DNA from: Alistipes sp.
Lineage (GTDB): Bacteria > Bacteroidota > Bacteroidia > Bacteroidales > Rikenellaceae
DNA length: 5,784 nucleotides
NCBI GenBank assembly: GCA_029065825.1
Contig: JAIEHQ010000138.1
Location: 1 to 5,784, forward strand
Direction of reading: 5' to 3'
Shown here: one piece after another, positions 1-5,477 of the stretch
How positions within the stretch are numbered: the first letter of the stretch is position 1
Layout: every line of letters begins with the position of its first letter
Program-made: the position numbers and the translations under genes
Notes under the pieces: generated by a model
Seen by the model: only the letters and a program-made list of their open reading frames with translations
Told to the model about the DNA's origin: nothing
Databases searched by the model: none

Positions 1-2
1 TC

Positions 3-10
3 TATTTTTG
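3..10 (+). promoter_or_regulatory. Bacteroidetes-type -7 promoter box for the mce-mmdADCB operon
   Basis: The bases TATTTTTG match the Bacteroidetes primary sigma factor -7 consensus TAnnTTTG exactly. The matching -33 element would lie left of the window, so only half of the promoter can be seen. Transcription would start near position 17, leaving an AT-rich leader of about 70 bases before the mce start at 89. The leader has no Shine-Dalgarno motif but has an A-run (positions 72-78), usual for this phylum. I infer that it drives all five genes down to the terminator at 4111-4150, because no later gap in the operon has room for a promoter. Confidence 0.55.
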
Positions 11-88
11 TATGAATTTTCAGAAGTAGGAAGGTGAACATAACCGAATCGTAAACCACGTTCAATACTTATAAAAAATCTACGAATT

Positions 89-499
89 ATGAAAGTAGCG
101 CACATCGAGCATCTCGGCATCGCAGTGAAGAGCCTGGATGAGGCAATTCCCTACTGGGAGAATGTTTTGGGTCTGAAATGTTATGCCATCGAGGAGGTGG
201 CCGACCAGAAGGTACGCACGGCTTTCTTCATGCTGGGTCAGACGAAGATCGAGCTGCTCGAGCCGACTTCGCCCGAATCGACGATCGCCAAGTTCATCGA
301 GAACAAGGGTATCGGCATTCACCACATGGCGCTCGCCTGCGAGAATATCGAGGAGCAGCTGGCCGATGCCGCAGAGAAGGGTATCCGTCTGATCGATGCC
401 ACTCCCCGCAAGGGCGCCGAGGGCATGACCATTGCGTTCCTGCATCCGAAATCGACTCAGGGCATCCTGACCGAGCTTTGCGAGAACAAGAACAAATAA
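89..499 (+). CDS. mce: methylmalonyl-CoA epimerase
   Basis: This 136-residue protein interconverts (R)- and (S)-methylmalonyl-CoA in the cytosol, feeding the S-form to the decarboxylase encoded just downstream. It has the vicinal-oxygen-chelate (glyoxalase-like) fold in two halves: residues 1-60 open with HIEHLGIAV and close with the strand TKIELLEP, and residues 75-130 open with GIGIHHMAL and close with GILTEL. The expected metal ligands are present: H8, E55 (Gln65 in the Propionibacterium shermanii enzyme, as I recall that alignment), H79 and E129. Length is normal for the family. The ATG at 89 places the first metal-binding motif at the very N-terminus, as in homologues. It is the first gene of the operon, 24 bases before mmdA. 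A general glyoxalase-family protein is the only alternative, and the mmd context makes it unlikely. Confidence 0.95.
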   Translation: MKVAHIEHLGIAVKSLDEAIPYWENVLGLKCYAIEEVADQKVRTAFFMLGQTKIELLEPTSPESTIAKFIENKGIGIHHMALACENIEEQLADAAEKGIRLIDATPRKGAEGMTIAFLHPKSTQGILTELCENKNK

Positions 500-523
500 C
501 CAACACAATAGCGATCAACTACT

Positions 524-2086
524 ATGAGTGAAATTCAGAACAAGATCAACCAGCTCATCGAGAACCGCGAGACGGCTCGCATGGGCGGTGGTCAGAAAGC
601 GATTGACAAGCAGCACGAGAAGGGCAAATATACGGCTCGCGAGCGCATCCAGATGCTGCTCGACGAGGGTAGTTTCGAGGAGTTCGACATGTTCGTTACC
701 CACCGTTGCTACGATTTCGGCATGGAGAAGAAGCACACCTTCGGTGACGGCGTAGTGACGGGTTACGGCACGATCGACGGCCGTCTGGTCTATGTCTTCG
801 CGCAGGATTTTACCGTGACGGCGGGTTCGCTTTCGCTCTCGATGTCCGATAAGATCTGCAAGGTCATGGATATGGCCATGCGCAACGGTGCCCCCTGCAT
901 CGGTCTGAACGACTCGGGCGGCGCCCGCATCCAGGAGGGTGTGAATGCGCTGGCCGGCTATGCCAACATTTTCCAGCGCAACGTGATGAGTTCGGGTGTG
1001 ATCCCGCAGATCTCGGCGATCTTCGGTCCCTGCGCCGGCGGTGCCGTTTACTCTCCGGCGCTTACCGACTTCATCATCATGAAGCGTGAGACCTCGAACA
1101 TGTTCCTCACGGGTCCGAAGGTCGTGAAGACCGTGACCGGCGAGGACGTGACTCAGGAGCAGCTGGGCGGTGCATCGATGCACACCACCAAGTCGGGCGT
1201 GGCGCAGTTCGCCGTCGATACCGAGGAGGAGGGTATTCAGCTGATCCGCCAGTTGCTCTCCTACATGCCTCAGAACAACATGGAGGATACGCCGCTGGCC
1301 GTCTGCACCGACCAGATCAACCGTCTGGAGGACTCGCTCAACGAGATCATTCCCGACAACCCGAACAAGCCCTACGACATGATGGAGGTCATCCGCGCCA
1401 TCGTCGATAACGGCGAGATTCTGGAGTCGGCGGCCGACTATGCCAAGAATATCATTACCTGCTTCGCCCGTTTCAACGGCCAGAGCGTCGGCATCATCGC
1501 CAACCAGCCCAAGTTCATGGCCGGCGTGCTCGACATCAACGCCAGCCGCAAGGCGGCCCGCTTCGTGCGCTTCTGCGACGCGTTCAACATCCCGCTGGTA
1601 ACGCTGGTCGATGTCCCGGGCTTCCTGCCGGGTACCTCCCAGGAGTACGGCGGCGTGATCACGCACGGTGCCAAGCTGCTCTTCGCTTACTGCGAGGCTA
1701 CCGTTCCGAAAGTTACCGTGACGCTGCGCAAGGCTTACGGCGGTGCGTATATCGTCATGTCGTCGAAGCACATCCGCGGCGACATCAACTACGCATGGCC
1801 TTCGGCCGAGATCGCCGTGATGGGTGCCAGCGGTGCCGTCGAGGTGCTGCAGGCCAAGGCGCTGGCCGGCTTCGAGAATGCCGAGGAGAAAGCCAAGTTC
1901 GTGGCTGAGAAGGAGCAGGAGTATCGCGACAAGTTCTCGAATCCGTACAATGCGGCCCGCTACGGCTACATCGACGACGTGATCGAGCCGCGCAACACCC
2001 GCTTCCGCATCATCCGCGCCTTGCAGTCGCTCTCGACCAAGCGTTTGCAGAACCCTGCCAAGAAACATTCTAATATTCCTTTGTAA
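524..2086 (+). CDS. mmdA: methylmalonyl-CoA decarboxylase, carboxyltransferase (alpha) subunit
   Basis: This 520-residue protein is a biotin-dependent acyl-CoA carboxyltransferase. It moves the carboxyl group of (S)-methylmalonyl-CoA to biotin on MmdC and releases propionyl-CoA. Both crotonase-like halves are visible. The N-terminal half has the NDSGGARIQEGV motif (residues 129-140) and GPCAGGAVYSPA (168-179). The C-terminal half has LVDVPGFLPG (361-370) and RKAYGGAYIVM (402-412), whose backbone NH groups form the oxyanion holes in this family. The C-terminus has the usual YGYIDDVIEP (480-489). Length is typical. Sequence alone does not cleanly separate it from propionyl-CoA carboxylase beta subunits. 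The flanking epimerase and an OadB-type Na+ pump, with no biotin carboxylase present, point to the decarboxylase. The gene order A-D-C-B matches the mmdADCB cluster of Propionigenium modestum. Arginine codons are almost all CGC/CGT, which suggests strong expression. Confidence 0.94.
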   Translation: MSEIQNKINQLIENRETARMGGGQKAIDKQHEKGKYTARERIQMLLDEGSFEEFDMFVTHRCYDFGMEKKHTFGDGVVTGYGTIDGRLVYVFAQDFTVTAGSLSLSMSDKICKVMDMAMRNGAPCIGLNDSGGARIQEGVNALAGYANIFQRNVMSSGVIPQISAIFGPCAGGAVYSPALTDFIIMKRETSNMFLTGPKVVKTVTGEDVTQEQLGGASMHTTKSGVAQFAVDTEEEGIQLIRQLLSYMPQNNMEDTPLAVCTDQINRLEDSLNEIIPDNPNKPYDMMEVIRAIVDNGEILESAADYAKNIITCFARFNGQSVGIIANQPKFMAGVLDINASRKAARFVRFCDAFNIPLVTLVDVPGFLPGTSQEYGGVITHGAKLLFAYCEATVPKVTVTLRKAYGGAYIVMSSKHIRGDINYAWPSAEIAVMGASGAVEVLQAKALAGFENAEEKAKFVAEKEQEYRDKFSNPYNAARYGYIDDVIEPRNTRFRIIRALQSLSTKRLQNPAKKHSNIPL

Positions 2087-2097
2087 ACTGACGGATT

Positions 2098-2418
2098 ATG
2101 ATACAGATAGATTGGTCGAGCATCCTGATCGTCGCATTCATCGGCTTCTCGCTGGTAATCCTCATGCTGTTGCTGATGGTATTCGTGATGAAGGGTTTCG
2201 GCGCCGTGTTCACGCACCAGCGCAAGAAGCAGCTGCCTTCGCAGTCGGAGGTGGACGGCGAGACCGTCGCCGCCATCATGACGGCGCTCCGTCTCTTCTC
2301 CAGCGCACGTCACGACCGGGAGACCGAGATGCTGACGATCCTCAGCATCAAGCGTGCTTACTCGCCCTGGAATTCGAAAATTCACGGATTAACTCAAATG
2401 CCAGATTACAGAAAATAA
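2098..2418 (+). CDS. mmdD: OadG-family small membrane subunit (delta) of methylmalonyl-CoA decarboxylase
   Basis: This 106-residue protein has one strong transmembrane helix (about residues 9-31) near the N-terminus, then a basic stretch (HQRKK, 40-44), a variable linker, and a soluble tail. The tail (residues 57-106) reads like the OadG/MmdD C-terminus, with a helix containing AAIMTALRLF, then HDRETEMLTI, and an ending around SPWNSKIHGL. In this family the subunit stabilises the complex and links the cytosolic carboxyltransferase to the membrane Na+ pump. The ATG at 2098 lies 11 bases after the mmdA stop, and mmdC follows after 13 bases, so translation is probably coupled. Overall similarity within this family is weak, so the call relies on topology, the C-terminal motif and position in the operon. 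Delta versus gamma naming varies between organisms. Confidence 0.87.
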   Translation: MIQIDWSSILIVAFIGFSLVILMLLLMVFVMKGFGAVFTHQRKKQLPSQSEVDGETVAAIMTALRLFSSARHDRETEMLTILSIKRAYSPWNSKIHGLTQMPDYRK

Positions 2419-2431
2419 CAGCTAATTCAGT

Positions 2432-2896
2432 ATGAAAGACTATTCATTGAAAATAAACGGAAACAAGTACGACATTTCGATCGACGAAGTGAACAACGAA
2501 TCGACTTTGGCTCGTGTCGTTGTGAACGGTGTCGCCTACGAGGTCGAGATCGAGGGCGAGGCGGCTTCGAAAGCGAAGAAGCCGCAGGTCGTTCCCAAAC
2601 CCAAGAATGCCGGTCTGTCGGTAACCCCGACCACGGCGGCGCCTTCGGCACCTGCTGCGGCCCGCACTCAGGCCGTCGGTTCGGGCTTCTCGGTCAAGTG
2701 CCCGCTGCCCGGCACGATCATCGGCGTGAATGTCAAGGAGGGCGACCGGGTCGCTGTCGGCCAGACGGTCGTCGTACTCGAGGCCATGAAGATGGAGAAC
2801 AACATCGACGCGGAGCGTGCCGGCGTGGTCAAGTCGATCCACGTCCAGAAGGGCGCGACGGTCATGGAGGGAGATCTGTTAATCGTTATCGAGTAG
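2432..2896 (+). CDS. mmdC: biotin carboxyl carrier (gamma) subunit of methylmalonyl-CoA decarboxylase
   Basis: This 154-residue protein carries biotin between the MmdA active site and the MmdB pump. The C-terminal biotinyl domain (about residues 86-154) has the hallmark EAMKMEN, with K120 as the biotinylated lysine, preceded by CPLPGTIIGVNVKEGD and followed by the second half-motif GVVKSIHVQKGATVMEGDLL. A flexible Ala/Pro/Lys-rich linker (about residues 44-80) provides the swinging arm. The N-terminal 43 residues form a small beta-rich segment (YSLKINGNKYDISI, then ARVVVNGVAYEVEIEG), as seen in other Bacteroidales decarboxylase carriers, probably for subunit contact. Length is normal. Biotin attachment requires a biotin-protein ligase encoded elsewhere. 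The next gene begins 4 bases after the stop. Confidence 0.94.
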   Translation: MKDYSLKINGNKYDISIDEVNNESTLARVVVNGVAYEVEIEGEAASKAKKPQVVPKPKNAGLSVTPTTAAPSAPAAARTQAVGSGFSVKCPLPGTIIGVNVKEGDRVAVGQTVVVLEAMKMENNIDAERAGVVKSIHVQKGATVMEGDLLIVIE

Positions 2897-2900
2897 TGCT

Positions 2901-4094
2901 ATGATGTTATCCGCAGGTGCTATTTCGATGTCCGAAAGTCTGCTGAAGTTTTTTCAGGAGACCGGTTTCGCGGGCGCGACGTGGGGAAATATCGTGATGA
3001 TTCTCGTCTCGTTCCTTCTCCTCTATCTCGCCATCAAGCATAAGTTCGAACCGCTGCTGCTCTTTACCATCGCGTTCGGTATGCTGCTTACGAATCTTCC
3101 GGGAGCCGGCATGTTCCATTCCGAGTTGTTTGCGGGTGGACACGTGCACTGGGGTTCCTTCGTGCAGAACGCAGGTCTGCTCGATTACCTCTATCTGGGT
3201 GTGAAGCTCGGTATCTATCCCTGTCTTATCTTCGTGGGCGTGGGTGCGATGACCGACTTCGGACCGCTGATCGCCAATCCGAAGAGCTTCATGCTCGGCG
3301 CTGCGGCGCAGGTGGGTATCTTCCTGACCTTCATCGGAGCGATCGCCCTGGGCTTCACTCCGGCGCAGGCCGGCAGTATCGGTATCATCGGCGGTGCCGA
3401 CGGTCCGACGGCTATCTTCCTGACCTCGATGCTGGCTCCCGAACTGCTGGGTCCGATCGCTGTCGCGGCCTACTCCTACATGGCGCTCGTGCCGGTCATC
3501 CAGCCGCCCATCATGCGTCTTCTGACCACTAAGAAGGAGCGTATGATCAAGATGGAGCAGCTGCGTCCCGTCTCGAAGACCGAGAAGATCCTCTTCCCGA
3601 TCGTGATCGCCGTGATCATCTCGATGCTGCTCCCGAGCGCTGCGCCGCTGATCGGCTGCCTCATGCTGGGCAACCTGATGAAGGAGTGCGGCGTGGTGGA
3701 CCGTCTGAGCAAGACCGTGCAGAACGAGCTGATGAATATCGTGGTTATTTTCCTGGGTCTTACCGTCGGTGCGACGGCGACGGCCGAGGCGTTCATCAAC
3801 CTCAAGACGCTGGGTATTCTGCTGCTCGGTGTGATCGCGTTCGCAGTGGGTACGTCGGGAGGTCTGCTGCTCGCCCGCTTCATGAACCTCTTCCTGCCCG
3901 AGGGCAAGAAGATGAACCCGCTGATCGGTGCCGCCGGCGTCTCTGCCGTTCCGATGGCAGCCCGTGTGGCGCAGACGGTGGGGCAGGAGGCCAATCCGAG
4001 CAACTTCCTGCTCATGCACGCGATGGGTCCGAATGTCGCAGGTGTGGTAGGTTCGGCCGTTGCCGCCGGTATCCTGCTCTCGTTCCTGGGATAG
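2901..4094 (+). CDS. mmdB: sodium ion-translocating methylmalonyl-CoA decarboxylase, beta subunit
   Basis: This 397-residue polytopic membrane protein decarboxylates carboxybiotin and exports Na+, giving the cell a sodium gradient. It belongs to the OadB/MmdB/GcdB family. Residues shown to be essential in Klebsiella OadB have clear counterparts: D167 in GGADGPT (Asp203), Y193 in YSYMAL (Tyr229), and N339, G343, S348 and R355 in the NPLIGAAGVSAVPMAAR segment (Asn373, Gly377, Ser382, Arg389). The spacing agrees within each group, so the pump should be active. Hydrophobic helices alternate with short loops, beginning at about residues 30-45 and ending at 378-396. Start choice is uncertain: ATGs at 2901, 2904 and 2928 are all in frame. 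I chose 2901 for its 4-base gap after mmdC; 2928 would give MSESLLKFF and 388 residues, also plausible. It is the last gene before the operon terminator. Confidence 0.96.
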   Translation: MMLSAGAISMSESLLKFFQETGFAGATWGNIVMILVSFLLLYLAIKHKFEPLLLFTIAFGMLLTNLPGAGMFHSELFAGGHVHWGSFVQNAGLLDYLYLGVKLGIYPCLIFVGVGAMTDFGPLIANPKSFMLGAAAQVGIFLTFIGAIALGFTPAQAGSIGIIGGADGPTAIFLTSMLAPELLGPIAVAAYSYMALVPVIQPPIMRLLTTKKERMIKMEQLRPVSKTEKILFPIVIAVIISMLLPSAAPLIGCLMLGNLMKECGVVDRLSKTVQNELMNIVVIFLGLTVGATATAEAFINLKTLGILLLGVIAFAVGTSGGLLLARFMNLFLPEGKKMNPLIGAAGVSAVPMAARVAQTVGQEANPSNFLLMHAMGPNVAGVVGSAVAAGILLSFLG

Positions 4095-4110
4095 GAATTT
4101 ACTCAGTTTA

Positions 4111-4150
4111 AAAGGGATCGCCTCCGAAATGCCGGGGGCGATCTTTTTTT
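4111..4150 (+). terminator. intrinsic terminator of the mce-mmdADCB operon
   Basis: A 10-bp stem pairs GATCGCCTCC (4116-4125) with GGGGGCGATC (4134-4143), with one T-G wobble and an 8-base loop. Seven T residues follow (4144-4150). The AAAGG just before the stem can pair with part of the T-tract. It begins 16 bases after the mmdB stop. On the opposite strand the hairpin is not followed by a good T-run, so termination should act on + strand transcripts only. The end of the T-tract is shared with the next promoter. Confidence 0.92.
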
Positions 4151-4179
4151 GGAGAAATATGTTTTTTTGCCTATCTTCG
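4148..4179 (+). promoter_or_regulatory. probable promoter of the TonB-domain gene
   Basis: A -33 element TTTG (4148-4151) and a -7 element TATCTTCG (4172-4179) are separated by 20 bases. The -7 box differs from TAnnTTTG at one base (C for T). Transcription would begin near 4185, leaving a leader of about 20 bases before the ATG at 4204. The first three bases of the -33 element are the last three T residues of the mmdB terminator. The same 20-base spacing is seen at the rplM promoter. Confidence 0.6.
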
Positions 4180-4203
4180 TTCCGTACCAATAATAATGGT
4201 GTT

Positions 4204-4737
4204 ATGAGGAGGATTTTGTTTTTGACGCTGTCGTTGCTCGTGGCGCTGACGGTCGATGCCAAAAAACCGACGGAGAGTTTGCCCGAAAACGACACTGCTG
4301 CCGAACCGCGCAGCGGACTGGTGGTCTCGGACGGACAGATTGTCGGCCTGAGCACGGCACCTGCGTTCAAGAAGGGCGGTTTCGAGAAGTACTGGAAGTG
4401 GGTGGTCTCCCGGGTGGCCTATCCCAAGGAGCTTGAGGAGGCCAGGGTAGGCGGTATGGTGCGGGTGAAAATCATCGTCGAGACGGACGGTACGGTCTCG
4501 GTCGATCGGGTGCTCGAGTCGCCCGACGAGAGGTTTACCGAGGAGGTAGTCCGGGTGGTCGAGAACTCTCCGAAATGGCTGCCGGGGCGGATGCTCGATG
4601 CCGAAACCGGAGAAGAGACGGCGGTGCGCGTCTCCTATGTCCTGCCGGTCGAGTTCAAGGTGCGGCCTCAGGAGCTGGTGGATCCGACGACGGGGCGCTA
4701 TCAGGGGCAGAAGAACCTGAAGCCTTACGGAAGCTGA
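4204..4737 (+). CDS. exported protein with a TonB C-terminal domain
   Basis: This 177-residue protein begins with a signal peptide: MRR, a hydrophobic core (about residues 4-16), and a likely cut after VDA (residue 19). After a short polar stretch (20-50), residues 52-152 resemble the TonB C-terminal fold as found in Bacteroidetes: YPKELEEARVGGMVRVKIIV, then DGTV, VLESPDERF, the helix EEVVRVVENSPKWLPG, and a final strand SYVLPVEF. The tail from 153 is polar. Canonical TonB needs a retained N-terminal anchor and a long Pro-rich periplasm-spanning linker; neither is evident, so an energy-transducing role is doubtful. It may be a periplasmic protein using the fold for binding. The ATG at 4204 is preferred because an upstream in-frame start at 4060 would overlap mmdB and read through the terminator. 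Arginine is often CGG or AGG here, unlike the CGC/CGT of mmdA, fitting lower expression. The substrate or partner is unknown. Confidence 0.75.
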   Translation: MRRILFLTLSLLVALTVDAKKPTESLPENDTAAEPRSGLVVSDGQIVGLSTAPAFKKGGFEKYWKWVVSRVAYPKELEEARVGGMVRVKIIVETDGTVSVDRVLESPDERFTEEVVRVVENSPKWLPGRMLDAETGEETAVRVSYVLPVEFKVRPQELVDPTTGRYQGQKNLKPYGS

Positions 4738-4749
4738 GTTTTTCCGTCG

Positions 4750-4786
4750 GGCGGTCGGGGGCGTGTCTTTTGGGCGGCCGACCGCC
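4750..4786. repeat. 9-bp inverted repeat before the terminator
   Basis: GGCGGTCGG (4750-4758) is the exact reverse complement of CCGACCGCC (4778-4786), with a 19-base spacer. The RNA would fold into a GC-rich stem-loop 10 bases upstream of the 4797-4826 terminator. No T-tract follows, so it is not a terminator itself. It could protect the 3' end of the transcript from exonucleases, but that is inference. Confidence 0.6.
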
Positions 4787-4796
4787 GGATGTTCGT

Positions 4797-4826
4797 ATCC
4801 GTATGCCGCGGCATACGGATTTTTTT
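4797..4826 (+). terminator. intrinsic terminator of the TonB-domain gene
   Basis: Positions 4797-4820 form a perfect 24-base palindrome with half-site ATCCGTATGCCG. As RNA it folds into a 10-bp stem with a CGCG loop (4807-4810). The last palindrome base plus 4821-4826 give seven T residues. It lies about 60 bases after the stop at 4737. The minus strand has no T-tract after the hairpin, so it acts in the + direction and insulates the rplM operon from upstream transcription. Confidence 0.93.
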
Positions 4827-4923
4827 CGGCCGTTTCGCGACGGGAGTCTGCCCGGCGGCAGCGGAGAAGGGTTTCGCTCCGGGGCGGTTATTTCCGTAAT
4901 ATCCCTGGATTTTTTACTAATAC

Positions 4924-4955
4924 TTTGGTTTTTGCGGAATTTCTTCGTATCTTTG
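4924..4955 (+). promoter_or_regulatory. promoter of the rplM-rpsI ribosomal protein operon
   Basis: The -7 element TATCTTTG (4948-4955) matches the Bacteroidetes consensus TAnnTTTG exactly. A TTTG at 4924-4927 lies 20 bases upstream, a suitable -33 element. A second TTTG (4931-4934) is only 13 bases away, too close to serve. The expected transcription start is near 4961, giving an AT-rich leader of about 55 bases before the GTG at 5017. The leader contains ATTAAC, TTAATTAA and AAACAAA and no Shine-Dalgarno sequence. Confidence 0.8.
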
Positions 4956-4974
4956 CGCACTCGCAAAGTGCGAG
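4951..4974. repeat. three overlapping inverted repeats at the rplM transcription start
   Basis: Three perfect inverted repeats share these 24 bases. CTTTGCG (4951-4957) pairs with CGCAAAG (4962-4968), loop 4. CGCACT (4956-4961) pairs with AGTGCG (4967-4972), loop 5. CTCGCA (4960-4965) pairs with TGCGAG (4969-4974), loop 3. They share bases, so only one can fold at a time. The first lies partly within the -7 box; only the third could lie wholly within the RNA if transcription starts by 4960. The block could be an operator or a start-site element of ribosomal promoters. No function is shown by sequence alone. Confidence 0.6.
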
Positions 4975-5016
4975 GTTGGATTACATTAACACAAGTATTA
5001 ATTAAACGTAAACAAA

Positions 5017-5472
5017 GTGGATTCATTAAGCTACAAAACTATCTCGGCCAACGCCGCCACGATCGACAAGCAGTGGGTTGTGATCGATGCGACCGACGAG
5101 GTATTGGGACGTCTTGCGTCGCAGGTCGCCAAGATTCTGCGCGGCAAGAACAAGCCAAGCTACACGCCACACGTTGATTGCGGCGACTATGTGATCGTCA
5201 TCAACGCGGACAAGGTGAAGCTCACTGGCAAGAAAATGACCGACAAGGTCTATACGCGTTACACCGGTTTCCCGGGAGGTCAGCGTTTCGCTACTCCGGC
5301 CGATTTCCTGGCCAAGAAGCCGACGTTCGTTGTCGAAAAGGCAGTCAGAGGCATGCTCCCCAAAACGCGCCTCGGCGATGCCATCATCAAGAATCTGAAG
5401 GTGTATGCCGGCGCGGAGCATCCGCACGCCGCTCAGAACCCCAAGGCAATTAAGTTAAACGAGATTAAGTAA
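5017..5472 (+). CDS. rplM: 50S ribosomal protein L13
   Basis: This 151-residue protein is the early-assembling large-subunit protein L13. Family landmarks are WVVIDATDEVLGRLAS (20-35), YTPHVDCGDYVIVINADKV (49-67), and the C-terminal signature GMLPKTRLG (112-120) with LKVYAGAEHPHAAQNP (127-142). It begins MDSLSYKTISAN, resembling the N-terminal extension of Bacteroides L13 (MDTLSYKT as I recall), so the GTG start at 5017 is well supported. An in-frame TAA at 4999-5001 blocks extension upstream, and the next in-frame ATG is at residue 74, too far inside. It has its own promoter and is followed after 5 bases by rpsI, the conserved L13-S9 pair. E. coli L13 represses its own mRNA; whether this leader does the same cannot be seen. 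Confidence 0.98.
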   Translation: MDSLSYKTISANAATIDKQWVVIDATDEVLGRLASQVAKILRGKNKPSYTPHVDCGDYVIVINADKVKLTGKKMTDKVYTRYTGFPGGQRFATPADFLAKKPTFVVEKAVRGMLPKTRLGDAIIKNLKVYAGAEHPHAAQNPKAIKLNEIK

Positions 5473-5477
5473 GTATT

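Noticed and set aside
80..508. A 142-codon minus-strand frame opposite mce
   Set aside because: It is antisense to a well-conserved epimerase and has no family features of its own.
515..2068. A 517-codon open frame on the minus strand opposite mmdA
   Set aside because: It is a mirror of the GC-rich codon pattern of mmdA. The translation is rich in His, Arg, Asp and Leu with no recognisable domain, while the + strand is an unmistakable carboxyltransferase.
4060..4203. An upstream extension of the TonB-domain gene to an ATG at 4060
   Set aside because: It would overlap the end of mmdB, cross the terminator hairpin and hide the signal peptide that begins at 4204.
2907..4370. A 487-codon open frame on the minus strand opposite mmdB and the terminator
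   Set aside because: It runs through the terminator and the TonB-domain gene promoter, has low-complexity His/Arg/Glu composition, and lies opposite a clear membrane protein gene.
4827..4920. Possible small RNA or hairpin in the GC-rich gap before the rplM promoter
   Set aside because: Only a short 5-bp CGGAG/CTCCG pairing is visible, with no promoter or T-tract to frame a transcript.
4763..5005. An 80-codon + strand frame in the same intergenic region
   Set aside because: It encodes the perfect terminator palindrome as protein and has no recognisable motif; part of it is the rplM promoter.
4575..5177. A 200-codon + strand frame spanning the intergenic region between the TonB-domain gene and rplM
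   Set aside because: It overlaps two well-supported genes in another frame and crosses both a strong terminator and the rplM promoter. Its composition is Arg/Gly-rich.
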